64,000 nt of DNA, taken from Falsiroseomonas sp041690465 (GTDB taxonomy: Bacteria > Pseudomonadota > Alphaproteobacteria > Acetobacterales > Acetobacteraceae). This document shows, piece by piece, positions 1 to 8,356 of the stretch. Made by a program: the position numbers and the translations under genes. Position 1 is the first letter of the stretch; every line of letters starts with the position of its first letter. The DNA is taken from contig NZ_JAWLHG010000003.1 of assembly GCF_041690465.1 (NCBI RefSeq), positions 186,001 through 250,000 of the forward strand. The letters are read 5' to 3'. The notes under the pieces were generated by a model. That model was given only the letters and a program-made list of their open reading frames with translations, ran no database searches and was not told where the DNA came from.

Positions 1-577
1 GCTCGAACCGGGCGAAGCCGTCCCGGGGATCGGCCGGGCGCGCCGCGGTGGGCCGGCCGGCGACGATGGCGACGCCGTTCTCATCCAGCTCGCGGTCTGC
101 CTGCCGCAGCCAGAGCCGCCCGCCGGCCAGCGAGGACATGCCGCCGCCGGTGCGCAGGAAACTCTGGTCCATCCGCTCCGCCCGCGCCAGCATCGCCGAG
201 GAGAGCGGCGAAACGCCGGTCACCGCGATCGCGCCGAGCAGCAGCGCTACCAGCCCCGGCCCGGTGAGGAACCCCCAGGCGGAGACGCCGGCCGCACGCG
301 CCACGATCAGCTCCGAGGAGCGGGTCAGCCGCCAGAAGGCGGTGATGCCGCCGAGCAGGATGGCGAAGGGCAGGATCTGCATCGCGACGAAGGGCAGGCG
401 CAGCGCGGCGATGGTTGCCGGGATGTCGAAGCCGACACTGGGCCGGCTTGCGGCGCGGCGCAGCAGCTCGATGAAGTCGAACAGCGCGACCAGACCGGTG
501 AGAGCGCACAGCATCAGCAGCGTGGTGAGCAGGAAGCCGCGGGCCACGTAGAGGCTGAGGGTGGGCGTGAAGGTCAT
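1..577 (-). CDS. lptG: LPS export permease LptG (N-terminal part, cut by window edge)
   Basis: Inner-membrane subunit of the LptB2FG ABC transporter that extracts lipopolysaccharide and passes it to LptC. Reading leftward from an ATG at 577 gives about 192 residues before the window ends. The start MTFTPTLSLYVARGFLLTTL is a classic LptG opening, followed by a first membrane span, an amphipathic FDFIELLRR stretch and two further hydrophobic segments with the conserved SSELIVARAAGVSAW region near residues 88-102. It follows lptF on the same strand, but 199 bases of palindrome-rich DNA lie between the two, more than is usual for this pair. Identification is by sequence pattern and gene order. 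Confidence 0.93.
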   Translation of the reverse strand, partial: MTFTPTLSLYVARGFLLTTLLMLCALTGLVALFDFIELLRRAASRPSVGFDIPATIAALRLPFVAMQILPFAILLGGITAFWRLTRSSELIVARAAGVSAWGFLTGPGLVALLLGAIAVTGVSPLSSAMLARAERMDQSFLRTGGGMSSLAGGRLWLRQADRELDENGVAIVAGRPTAARPADPRDGFARFE

Positions 578-623
578 GTGGTTGGCTGCGCCGCCGCTGG
601 TGCGGCGCCGCCCCTCATCGGCT

Positions 624-648
624 CCCATCGAAGCAACGCTTCGATGGG
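624..648. repeat. Perfect inverted repeat in the lptF-lptG gap
   Basis: Two 11-base arms (624-634 and 638-648, CCCATCGAAGC and its complement) separated by AAC. It lies between lptF and lptG, just upstream of the lptG start, and would form a strong hairpin in the transcript of either strand. There is no following T-run, so a mobile palindromic unit or RNA-processing hairpin is more likely than a terminator. Confidence 0.7.
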
Positions 649-660
649 TTCCCTTCGCCG

Positions 661-732
661 GGCGGCGGCCATCCGGCCGCCTTGGCTTCGCGACGCGTGT
701 CGCGGCCGCCGTTCGGCGGCTCGGCCAGCCGG
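661..732. repeat. REP-like palindromic unit, copy A
   Basis: A stem-loop (GGCGGCC/GGCCGCC) is followed by CTTGGCTTCG at 681-690, further GC-rich inverted repeats and GGCCAGCCGG at 723-732. The same order of parts (short stem-loop, CTTGGCTTCG, GC-rich palindromes, GGCCAGCCGG) occurs at 4148-4223, also between genes. This suggests a dispersed intergenic repeat family. Confidence 0.55.
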
Positions 733-776
733 AAGTGCAGCAGGCCGCCAGCGCGGCGGCGATGGAGGGGAGTGCA

Positions 777-1907
777 TCACGCCGCCACCGTGCGTCGTCG
801 GTGCCGTGGCAGGCCGGGGGCGCCGAGCAGCCACCAGAAGGCGAGGATGCCGGGGACCGTGGCATGGGCCCAGACCAGCCAGACGAAGCTGTTGTCCCGC
901 GTGGCCAGGTTGCCGATGGTCAGCCCCACCGCCAGCAGCCCGACGGTGATGCCGGTGCCGGCCACCAGCCTGAGCCCGCCGCCATGCCGCCGGAACTGCC
1001 CGGTCAGCGCCACCGCCAGCCCGACCAGCGCGTAGGTCGCCGCGGTGAGCGGCGCCGAGAGGCGCTGGTGCGCCTCGGCGTAGAAGCGCGCGACCTCGCG
1101 CGGGCGAAGCTGCTCGGCCGGATCGGGGTGCAGCAGCTCGTCCACGCTGCGCTCCCGCGAATCGCGCGCGCGCACCTCCTCCTGCCGCGTGGCGCGGGCC
1201 AGGTCGAGACTGTTCTCGCGGAAGGAGAGCACGGAAAGGCGCGGCGGCTGGCCGGGCGAGGGGCGCTCCATCTGCTGGCGCACGCCGTTCAGCAGCACGA
1301 CGCGCGGGCCGAGCGGCGTGGAGGTGATGCGGCCCCGCTCGGCGATGATGGTCACCGGCGCACCGGGCTCGCGCTGGTCGTGCACCAGGATGCCGCGCAG
1401 CGTGCCGTCGCGCTCGCGCGTCCGGGCATAGACGGTGAGGTCGTCGCCGACCGAGGCGAAGACGCCCTCCTGCAGCAGGATCGCCGCCATCTGGTTGCGG
1501 ATCTCGAACTGCCAGACGCGGAAGGCGCCGTGCGAGAGCGGCACCAGCCACAGGTTCAGCACGAAGCCGATCCCCACCGAGACCAGCGCAATCAGCATCC
1601 CCGCCCGCGCCAGCCGCGCCTGCGAGAGGCCGGCGGCGCGCAGCACCACGATCTCGCGGTCGGTGCTCATCCGGACATAGACGAACAGCACCACGACGAA
1701 GGTGGTGATCGGCAGGATCACCGCGACGAAGCCCGGCAGCATGAGGCTGGTGAGCTCCAGGAACACGGCGAGTGAGAGGCCGCGGTCCAGCACCAGTTCG
1801 ATGAAGCGCAGCGACTGCGTCAGCCACACCAGCGCGGCCAGCCCCGCCGTCACTGCCAGCAGCCCACCCGCGAGCTGGCGCAGGATGTAGCGATCGATCC
1901 GCTTCAT
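777..1907 (-). CDS. lptF: LPS export permease LptF
   Basis: Partner of LptG in the inner-membrane LptB2FG lipopolysaccharide extractor. It is 376 residues, normal for the family. Residues 1-20 are the typical MKRIDRYILRQL amphipathic start, then three membrane spans (about 12-35, 50-75, 100-122), a periplasmic beta-jellyroll (about 130-270) and a second set of three spans (about 285-365). The STDREIVVLRAAGLS segment near residues 80-95 is the conserved coupling region that contacts LptB. It is the first gene of the lptF-lptG unit; the start is an ATG at 1907. Confidence 0.95.
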   Translation of the reverse strand: MKRIDRYILRQLAGGLLAVTAGLAALVWLTQSLRFIELVLDRGLSLAVFLELTSLMLPGFVAVILPITTFVVVLFVYVRMSTDREIVVLRAAGLSQARLARAGMLIALVSVGIGFVLNLWLVPLSHGAFRVWQFEIRNQMAAILLQEGVFASVGDDLTVYARTRERDGTLRGILVHDQREPGAPVTIIAERGRITSTPLGPRVVLLNGVRQQMERPSPGQPPRLSVLSFRENSLDLARATRQEEVRARDSRERSVDELLHPDPAEQLRPREVARFYAEAHQRLSAPLTAATYALVGLAVALTGQFRRHGGGLRLVAGTGITVGLLAVGLTIGNLATRDNSFVWLVWAHATVPGILAFWWLLGAPGLPRHRRRTVAA

Positions 1908-1924
1908 CGCGCGCGCTGCTCTCT

Positions 1925-1941
1925 CCCCCGCATTGCGGGGG
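1925..1941. repeat. CCCCCGC/GCGGGGG hairpin upstream of lptF
   Basis: Seven-base arms (1925-1931, 1935-1941) with an ATT loop. The same hairpin with longer arms and an ATGC loop occurs at 31717-31740. It sits in the 106-base gap between the flavoprotein gene end and the lptF start, followed by other short palindromes (1945-1990). Confidence 0.5.
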
Positions 1942-2013
1942 CCTGGACGCCGAAGGCGTTCAAGGCCGCAGGCCGGCGGGGTGAGGGAAAGCCCTGCGCA
2001 GGCGACCTGGTGC

Positions 2014-3441
2014 TCACGGCAGCACCTTGCCCGGATTCATGATCCCCTTCGGATCGAGTGCCGCCTTGATCGCCCGCATCGCGGCAAGCTCCGCCCCGCC
2101 GCGCCATTCCTCCATCATGTCTGTCTTGAGCCGCCCGATCCCGTGCTCGGCGCTGAAGCTGCCGTCCAGGTCGCGCACGATCGCGTTCACGCAATCCATG
2201 ATGTCGTGGCTGCGCGCCAGGAACGCCTCCGGGTCCATGCTCTCCGGCTGTTCCAGGTTCATGTGGATGTTGCCGTCGCCGATATGCCCGAAGGGCACCG
2301 GCCGGCTGCCGGGGATCAGCGCCGCCAGCGCAGCGGAACAGCGGCGGATCATCTCCGGCACCTTCGAGACGGGCACCGAGACGTCGTTCTTCACGCTCGC
2401 GCCCTCGCGCTTCTGCGCCTCCGGGTGTTCCTCGCGGATGCGCCAGATCTTCTGGGCCTGCGCCTCGTTCGCGGCGATCGCGGCGTCGGTCACCTCATGG
2501 GCGCCCATCGCCTCGAACAGCACCGCCTCGGCCATCTCGCGCAGCCCGGCATCGGGGCGGGAGGAGGCGAGGTCCACCAGGACGTAGTGGTCCGCGCGGC
2601 TCTCCAGCGGCAGGCTCACGCCCTCGATGTGCTTCACGGCAAAGTCCACGCCGGTGCCGGACATGTATTCGAAGGCGCGCACCGCGGTCTCGTCGCGCTC
2701 GCGGAAGCGGCGGAACAGTGCCAGCGCGGCCTCCTCGTCCGCCACCGCGCAGAACGCGACCGCGGTGTCGCGCGGGCGGGGGAACAGGCGCAGCACGGCG
2801 GCGGTCACGATGCCGAGCGTGCCCTCGGCACCCACGAACAGATGTCGCAGCGCATAGCCGGTGTTGTCCTTGCGCAGACGGCGCAGCCCGTTCCAGATGC
2901 TGCCATTCGGCAGCACCACCTCGAGCCCCAGCATCAGCTCGCGTGCGTTGCCGTAGCGGACGGTGGTGTTGCCGCCGGCATTGGTCGAGAGCACGCCGCC
3001 GATGGTCGCGGTGCCCTCCGCGCCGAGGCTGAGCGGGAACAGGCAACCCGCGGCGGCGGCGGCGTCCTGTGCCGCCTTCAGCACCAGGCCGGCCTCGGCG
3101 GTCATCGTCATGTCGGCGACATCGAGGTCGCGCACGCGGTTCATGCGCGTGAGGGAGAGCACCAGATGGCTGCCGCTCTCATCCGGCACGGCGCCGCCGA
3201 CCATGGAGGTGTTGCCGCCCTGCGGCACCAGACGCGTGCCGGTCTCGGCACACAGCTTCACCACGGCGGCGACTTCCTCCGTGGAGGCCGGGCGGGCGAC
3301 GGCCGGGCTGGCGCCCTGGTAGAGGGCGCGCCAATCCGCCAGATGCGGGGCGATATCGGCCGGCTCGGTCAGCAGGCCGCGCGGGCCGAGGATGGCAGAC
3401 AGCCGGTCGAGCAGGCCGGCGGGGACGGGGAGGTCGGGCAT
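2014..3441 (-). CDS. FAD-binding oxidoreductase, GlcD / D-2-hydroxyacid dehydrogenase family
   Basis: Soluble flavoprotein predicted to oxidise a D-2-hydroxy acid (lactate, glycolate or 2-hydroxyglutarate type). It is 475 residues, the usual family length. An N-terminal PCMH-type FAD domain (about 40-220) contains GGNTSMVGGA and the glycine-rich SLGAEGTATIGG. The C-terminal FAD-oxidase domain has the HIGDGNIH metal/substrate motif (about residue 385) and AEHGIGRLK (about 433). Substrate cannot be read from the sequence; D-2-hydroxyglutarate or D-lactate dehydrogenases are the closest described types. The next gene on the strand encodes a racemase-family protein, which could supply or remove an enantiomer, but that link is speculative. 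Confidence 0.85.
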   Translation of the reverse strand: MPDLPVPAGLLDRLSAILGPRGLLTEPADIAPHLADWRALYQGASPAVARPASTEEVAAVVKLCAETGTRLVPQGGNTSMVGGAVPDESGSHLVLSLTRMNRVRDLDVADMTMTAEAGLVLKAAQDAAAAAGCLFPLSLGAEGTATIGGVLSTNAGGNTTVRYGNARELMLGLEVVLPNGSIWNGLRRLRKDNTGYALRHLFVGAEGTLGIVTAAVLRLFPRPRDTAVAFCAVADEEAALALFRRFRERDETAVRAFEYMSGTGVDFAVKHIEGVSLPLESRADHYVLVDLASSRPDAGLREMAEAVLFEAMGAHEVTDAAIAANEAQAQKIWRIREEHPEAQKREGASVKNDVSVPVSKVPEMIRRCSAALAALIPGSRPVPFGHIGDGNIHMNLEQPESMDPEAFLARSHDIMDCVNAIVRDLDGSFSAEHGIGRLKTDMMEEWRGGAELAAMRAIKAALDPKGIMNPGKVLP

Positions 3442-3489
3442 GACCTTCCCCTCTTATACCGGCTGGCCGGACTCTGCACCCGTGCGGGG

Positions 3490-4122
3490 CTACCCGCCCA
3501 GCGCCCGCTTCAGCTTGCGCACCGCGCTGCCCGGCGTGCTCACCACCGGCCGCCCGGTCGCCGCGGCGACCAGCGGCGCCGCGCGCGCCAGGCTGAACTG
3601 GCCGAGCAGCACCACATCGCAGCCCTTCAGTGCGGCGGAGGCCTCCGCCGCCAGCCGATCATGCGCCTCGACATCGCCGGAATCGAGCGCGGCGAGCGCG
3701 CCTTCGGCGAGGCACGGCACCACCTCCACGCCCGGCGGGAACTCGGGCGGCATCGAGGCCAGCGTGCCGGGGAAGGTCGCCAGCAGGCCGATGCGGCGGC
3801 CCATCCCGACCGCCTCCTCGATCGCCGCCTCGTTCGGCTTGAGCACGGGCAGCGGCGCCAGCTCGCGCGCGCAGCTCTCGATGCAGGGGCCGAAGGCGGA
3901 GCAGGAGAACAGAATCCCCTTCGCCCCCGTGCCGGCGGCGTAGCGCGCCAGGGTCAGGAAGCGCTGCGTCATCGCCGTTGTCAGTCTGCCGTCCTGCGCG
4001 AGGTCGGCGGAGAGGCTGTCATCCAGCAGGTTCATCAGCCGCGCCTCGGGCCAGTGCTCCCGGAAGGCGGCCTCGATCGGCGGCGGCGAATGGCGCAGCG
4101 CATGGATCAGCGCGATCCGCAT
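3490..4122 (-). CDS. Aspartate/glutamate racemase-family protein
   Basis: Belongs to the Asp/Glu/hydantoin racemase superfamily (two-domain cysteine racemases and arylmalonate-decarboxylase relatives). It is 210 residues from the ATG at 4122; an in-frame upstream extension to 4203 is low-complexity and runs through a repeat, so I discard it. The first catalytic cysteine is in LFSCSAFGP (about residue 82). At the second catalytic site the sequence reads VVLLGQFSLA, with no cysteine. A single active cysteine is more like decarboxylase-type members than true racemases. Start context and substrate are uncertain. Confidence 0.75.
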   Translation of the reverse strand: MRIALIHALRHSPPPIEAAFREHWPEARLMNLLDDSLSADLAQDGRLTTAMTQRFLTLARYAAGTGAKGILFSCSAFGPCIESCARELAPLPVLKPNEAAIEEAVGMGRRIGLLATFPGTLASMPPEFPPGVEVVPCLAEGALAALDSGDVEAHDRLAAEASAALKGCDVVLLGQFSLARAAPLVAAATGRPVVSTPGSAVRKLKRALGG

Positions 4123-4147
4123 GTTATCTGCCCTCAGAGGCCGGGCG

Positions 4148-4223
4148 CGGGCTCCGCCCGCTTGGCTTCGTCGTGCCGAGGGCACGCCTGCGGCGTGACG
4201 CACTCGCCGCGGCGGCCAGCCGG
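4148..4223. repeat. REP-like palindromic unit, copy B
   Basis: Stem-loop GCGGGC/GCCCGC, then CTTGGCTTCG (4161-4170), then two small GC palindromes and GGCCAGCCGG (4214-4223). Same part order and orientation as 661-732. Lies between the racemase-family gene and the secreted protein gene. Confidence 0.55.
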
Positions 4224-4251
4224 CGGCCGGACTCCCCGTTGTCTCGCACGC

Positions 4252-4701
4252 TCACGGCCCCACGCAGCGCTTCAGCGGGGAGGGGAACTCGTCGCAGTCG
4301 GGGAAGACGATCTCGTCCGGCCCGCGCCGTTCCACCCGCAGCGCGTTCGGCCCGCCCGGGCAGCCGAAGCCGATATCGGGCGGCAGCCGCGCGCCGAAGG
4401 GCGTGGCCTGCGGCGCCGCGGGCACGAAGCGGAATTCCAGCGCCTCCGGCCCGGCCGTGACCGTCTCGACCAGGCGCTGACGATAGACCACGTCGAGCGC
4501 GGAGGCGCGCAGCACCACGTCGCGGGTGAAGATCACCGTCGGCTGGCCGAGGCAGCGCGCCCCGGTGGTCTCGCCGGCCGGGAAGATGCCGCCCGTCCAG
4601 GAGCCGAACACCCAGGCATGCGGCGGCTCGGCGCGCTGCTGCGCCTCCAAGCTGCCGCCAAGCGCCAGCACCATCGCCACCGCCAGCATCCATCGTCGCA
4701 T
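4252..4701 (-). CDS. Secreted protein of unknown function
   Basis: I do not recognise a family. The 149-residue product starts with a clear signal peptide (MRRWMLAVAMVLALGGSLEA, cleavage near residue 20), so it should be periplasmic or exported. Four cysteines remain in the mature protein (GARCLGQP, GFGCPGGP, PDCDEFP, KRCVGP) and could form two disulfides. The mature part begins with a WVFGSWTGG segment, which resembles many small lipocalin-like or DUF-type periplasmic proteins of alphaproteobacteria. The neighbours give no functional clue. Confidence 0.7.
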   Translation of the reverse strand: MRRWMLAVAMVLALGGSLEAQQRAEPPHAWVFGSWTGGIFPAGETTGARCLGQPTVIFTRDVVLRASALDVVYRQRLVETVTAGPEALEFRFVPAAPQATPFGARLPPDIGFGCPGGPNALRVERRGPDEIVFPDCDEFPSPLKRCVGP

Positions 4702-4767
4702 GCCGTGCCCCTCATGGTCCGGGGGGCATCCTAGCTGCCCCGGCCGGGATCGCCTATCGGCCGGGGG

Positions 4768-5982
4768 TCACGCCCGCGCGGGCGCCACGGCTGGCGGCGC
4801 GGGATCCTTCACCGGCATGTGGATCAACGCCGCGAAGGCGGCACCGAGGATCCCGATGGTCCACATCAGGTCATAGGAGCCGGTGCGGTCCAGGATCAGC
4901 CCGCCGAGCCAGGCGCCGGTGAAGCCACCGATCTGGTGGCCGAGGAAGACAAGGCCGAACAGCGTCGCCAGCCAGCGCGTGCCGAAGTTGCGCGCCACCA
5001 GCGCCACCGTCGGCGGCACGGTGGACAGCCAGAGCAACCCCATCAGCGCCGAGAAGACCAGCACCGTCTCGGTCGTCTTCGGCACCGCCATGAAGCCGGC
5101 CATCAGCACGCCGCGCGCGGCGTAGATGGCCACCAGCAACTCCCGGCGCCGCCAGCGCTGGGAGAGTTCGCCGGCGGCCAGCGAACCGGCCACGTTGAAC
5201 AGCCCGATCAGGGAAATCGCCCCCGCGCCGACCGCCACCGGCAGCCCGCAGGAATGCACGAACCCCGGCAGGTGGACCGTCAGGAAGGAGACATGCAGGC
5301 CGCAGACGAAGAAGCCGAAGAACAGGAACCAGAAGGTCGGCGTGCGGAAGGCGCGCGAAAGCGCCTGCCCGGCGGTCTCCTCCGTGGCGGCAGCCGCCTT
5401 CGGCGCCGGCCGGTCCTTGAGCGGCAGGGCGAGCGGGATCATCAGCAGCGCCACCGCGGCCATCGCGATCAGCGTCCATTCCCAGCCCAGGCCCGCGATG
5501 CCGAAGCCGGCCAGCGGCACCACCAGGAACTGCCCGAAGGAGGAACCGGCCGTGCCCAGCCCGACCGCGCGCCCGCGGCTTTCCGCCGGCAGCAGGCGGG
5601 TCAACGAGGCGATGATCACCGGCATCCCGGCCGCCGAGACGGCGACCCCCATCACCACGCCGCCGAAGAAGGTGAACAGCGCCAGGTCGGGCGCCAGCGC
5701 CATCCCAAGGATGCCGACCGTATAGAGCGCGGCACCCCCCATCACCACGGCGCGCCCGCCGATCCGGTCCGCGATCTGCCCGCAGATCGGCTGGAACAGG
5801 CCGTTCAGAAGCACCGAAAGCGCGATGGCGAAGGCGAAGCCGGAAGCGCTCCAGGCATGCGCTTCGGTCATCGGCGCAAGGAACAGCCCGAAGGATTGGC
5901 GCAGCCCCGTGGCCAGCGCCGCGCCCAGCACCGCGCAGAAGATCAGCAGCCCCGCGGCAACCGGGGTGGACCGGTCGGTCAT
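4768..5982 (-). CDS. MFS transporter
   Basis: Twelve-helix major facilitator superfamily permease of 404 residues. The ATG at 5982 is preferred over an upstream in-frame ATG at 6030 because CGGAG precedes it at normal spacing and the first helix begins at once (AAGLLIFCAVLGAALATGL). The MFS signature between helices 2 and 3 is visible as CGQIADRIGGRAVVMGG. A central cytoplasmic loop (about 195-215) is followed by the second six-helix half. The pattern fits the oxalate/formate antiporter-like or monocarboxylate group; substrate unknown. Confidence 0.85.
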   Translation of the reverse strand: MTDRSTPVAAGLLIFCAVLGAALATGLRQSFGLFLAPMTEAHAWSASGFAFAIALSVLLNGLFQPICGQIADRIGGRAVVMGGAALYTVGILGMALAPDLALFTFFGGVVMGVAVSAAGMPVIIASLTRLLPAESRGRAVGLGTAGSSFGQFLVVPLAGFGIAGLGWEWTLIAMAAVALLMIPLALPLKDRPAPKAAAATEETAGQALSRAFRTPTFWFLFFGFFVCGLHVSFLTVHLPGFVHSCGLPVAVGAGAISLIGLFNVAGSLAAGELSQRWRRRELLVAIYAARGVLMAGFMAVPKTTETVLVFSALMGLLWLSTVPPTVALVARNFGTRWLATLFGLVFLGHQIGGFTGAWLGGLILDRTGSYDLMWTIGILGAAFAALIHMPVKDPAPPAVAPARA

Positions 5983-6089
5983 GGCAGGCTCCGAGTGTTT
6001 CGGTCGGAAACCTTGCACCGCAGCAATCACGGCTCAACCGCCGACATGCTCGTGCGGCGCATTGCTGCCCCGCGCCGATGCGCGCCCAC

Positions 6090-7175
6090 TCAGCCCGCCT
6101 TGCGGATCGCCAGGCCGAAGGAGGTGGAGACCATGTTGCCGTTGCGCTGGCGCAGCCCGGGCACGCCGCCCGCCTCCCCCCGCACCTGCTCATCCGCCCG
6201 GTCGCTGCCCGGATGGGTGTTGAGCGGCAGCAGCCGGTGGCCGGACTGCATCAGGCGCTCGGCCAGTGCCTCGATGTCGCGCCGGCGCAGCAGCGTCGCC
6301 TGCTTCGTCTCCAGCGTCGGGCGGTCGGAGGCGAGATTGAACGCGAAGGTGTGCAGCGCCAGCCCGCCGGGCTTGAGCGGCGCCAGGCTCGCCTCGAAGA
6401 AGGCGAGCGTCGCCTCGATGGTGCGGAGCCGGGTGGTGACGCCGCTGGACCAGCAGAAGTCGAACTCGCCGGGGGGCAGGTTGGCCAGCTGGTCGAGCTC
6501 CAGCCCGGCAAAGCCTACCAGCCGGTCGAACTCCTCCATATGGACGACCTCGGGGTAGAACAGCCAGCTCCGGCGGGTCTCGGCGGCTTCCTGGTCGGCG
6601 ACCTCGTCGCTGGTGGCCAGCACCTCCACCCCGCGGGATGCAACCAGCGCCGCCAGGCGCTCGCGCCCCACCTGCAGCCCGAGGCCGCGCCGGCCCGGGG
6701 CGATAAGCCCCTCCGTCGCCAGCACCGAGACGATCCAGGCCTGCTCCCATCGTGGCCGGCCGCGGCCTTCCGGGAAGCCCATGGCCTGCGTGATCTCGAC
6801 ATAGGCAGGATCGTCGAATTGCGAGGCGGTGCAGAGCTGGCAGACCGGCTGTTCCAGGTCGGGCGGCGCGAAGCGCCACTCCAGCCCCTCCACGGCCGGC
6901 GGGCGCAACAGGAACAGCGGCATGCGCCAGGCCGGGAAGCCGGTGAGCACGGAGTCGAAGAAGTCGTGGAACTCCGGGGTGCGGGTGAAGGCACGGCGCA
7001 GCGCGTTCAGGTCGGGCTGGCTGCGGTACTGGGCGAATTCCTGCGCGTCGCGCGGCTCGCGCCCGGCCAGCAGGCGGAAGGCCCAGGCCACCGCCTCGTC
7101 CGGCAGGCCGCGGCGCGCCGCCTCGGCAGCCGCGCGTGCCGGCCGTTCCTCCTCGTCTTGCCCGTCGTTCTGCAT
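6090..7175 (-). CDS. DUF4214-like / class I SAM methyltransferase fusion protein
   Basis: 361 residues from the ATG at 7175. The N-terminus (about 20-65) reads VAWAFRLLAGREPRDAQEF and ALRRAFTRTPEF, the helical repeat pattern of DUF4214. The rest resembles glycan-associated methyltransferases: EFDFCWSSGVTTRL and LAPLKPGGLALHTFAFNL match motifs IV and VI of class I SAM enzymes, and RRRDIEALAERL follows. The glycine-rich motif I is weak, so SAM binding is likely but not certain. It lies at the far end of the leftward block containing deoB, a nucleotidyltransferase and a glycosyltransferase, which suggests a role in modifying a surface glycan. Confidence 0.65.
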   Translation of the reverse strand: MQNDGQDEEERPARAAAEAARRGLPDEAVAWAFRLLAGREPRDAQEFAQYRSQPDLNALRRAFTRTPEFHDFFDSVLTGFPAWRMPLFLLRPPAVEGLEWRFAPPDLEQPVCQLCTASQFDDPAYVEITQAMGFPEGRGRPRWEQAWIVSVLATEGLIAPGRRGLGLQVGRERLAALVASRGVEVLATSDEVADQEAAETRRSWLFYPEVVHMEEFDRLVGFAGLELDQLANLPPGEFDFCWSSGVTTRLRTIEATLAFFEASLAPLKPGGLALHTFAFNLASDRPTLETKQATLLRRRDIEALAERLMQSGHRLLPLNTHPGSDRADEQVRGEAGGVPGLRQRNGNMVSTSFGLAIRKAG

Positions 7176-7218
7176 GCCGGGCGTTCCATCACAGCCGCGG
7201 AGGGGGGGCAAGCCCGGC

Positions 7219-8349
7219 TCAGCTCAGCACGCTCCGGCCCTGCGGCCAGGGCGGCAGCGCGAAATGCGCGGCGAGGCTGGCGGCGACATCGCAGAACCCC
7301 TCCCGCGTGCCGAGCGCATCGGCGCGGCCGCGATGCAGCACCAGCAGCGGCACCTCCTCGCGCGTATGGTCGGTGCCGGGGTGGGTGGGGTCGCAGCCAT
7401 GGTCGGCGGTGAGGATCACCAGATCCTCCCGCGCGACCTGCGGCAGGAACCCGCCGAGCCAAGCATCGAAGGCGGCGAGTGCGGCGGCGAAGCCGGCGAC
7501 GTCGCGCCGATGGCCGAAGACGGTGTCGAAATCCACCAGATTGGCGAAGACGAGGCCGTCGCGCAGCTCCTGCCAGGCCTCCGCGATGCGCAGCATGCCC
7601 TCCGCATTGTCGGCGGTCGGCCGGGACTCGGCGATGCCGCGCCCGGCGAAGAGGTCGGCGACCTTGCCGATGGAGATGACGGGCAGACCGGCCGCCACGA
7701 TCGCCTCCAGCACGCTCGGCGGCGGCGCCATCGCGTAGTCGTGCCGTCGCGGCGTGCGGGCGAAAGCGCCTGGCCTGCCCGTGAAGGGGCGCGCGATGAC
7801 GCGGCCGATGCGCCACGCATCCGCATGGCGTCGCGCCACCTCGCAGATCGCGTGCAGGCGCGGCAGCTCGATCACCGCCTCATGCGCCGCGATCTGCAGC
7901 ACCGAATCGGCCGAGGTGTAGAGGATCGGCCGGCCGCTGCGCATGTGCTCGGCGCCCAGCTCCTCGATGATCGCGGTGCCGCTGGCGGCGACATTGCCGA
8001 GGAAGCGCGCGCCCGCCTCCGCCTCGACGACCCGCACCAGTGCATCCGGGAAGCTGGGGAAGACAGCGAAGGGCGTGTCGAGCACGATGCCGGCGAGCTC
8101 CCAATGCCCGGTGGTGCTGTCCTTGCCGGCCGAGCGCGGCCGCATGCGCCCATGCGCGGCACCTGGCACCGGCGCATCCGCCCGCCCGAGCAGCCGGTGC
8201 AGGCCGAGCGCGGCGAGGCAGGGCAGGGCGACGCCGGTGGCATCCAGCACATGCCCGAGCGTATCGGCCCCCGCATCACCGTAGCGCCCGGCATCGGGCG
8301 CGGCGCCGATCCCGGCACCATCCAGCACGATCAGCAGGGCGCGCGGCAT
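7219..8349 (-). CDS. deoB: Phosphopentomutase
   Basis: Interconverts ribose-1-phosphate and ribose-5-phosphate (and the deoxy forms); alkaline-phosphatase superfamily, cytosolic, two Mn ions. It is 376 residues from the ATG at 8349; upstream in-frame residues overlap the nucleotidyltransferase gene and look like noise. LLIVLDGAGIGAAPDA carries the first metal ligand, GKDSTTGHWE includes the phosphorylated threonine (T80), and TADHGCDPTHPGTDHTRE carries the C-terminal metal ligands. It is embedded between sugar-nucleotide and glycosyltransferase genes rather than with nucleoside-salvage genes, so the pentose phosphate may feed glycan synthesis (inference). Confidence 0.93.
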   Translation of the reverse strand: MPRALLIVLDGAGIGAAPDAGRYGDAGADTLGHVLDATGVALPCLAALGLHRLLGRADAPVPGAAHGRMRPRSAGKDSTTGHWELAGIVLDTPFAVFPSFPDALVRVVEAEAGARFLGNVAASGTAIIEELGAEHMRSGRPILYTSADSVLQIAAHEAVIELPRLHAICEVARRHADAWRIGRVIARPFTGRPGAFARTPRRHDYAMAPPPSVLEAIVAAGLPVISIGKVADLFAGRGIAESRPTADNAEGMLRIAEAWQELRDGLVFANLVDFDTVFGHRRDVAGFAAALAAFDAWLGGFLPQVAREDLVILTADHGCDPTHPGTDHTREEVPLLVLHRGRADALGTREGFCDVAASLAAHFALPPWPQGRSVLS

Positions 8350-8356
8350 GGCCTGG

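Noticed and set aside
1933..4734. A 933-codon open frame on the + strand
   Set aside because: It is antisense to three recognisable genes (GlcD-type flavoprotein, racemase-family protein, secreted protein), has an Arg/His/Gln-rich composition and no domain pattern; a high-GC shadow.
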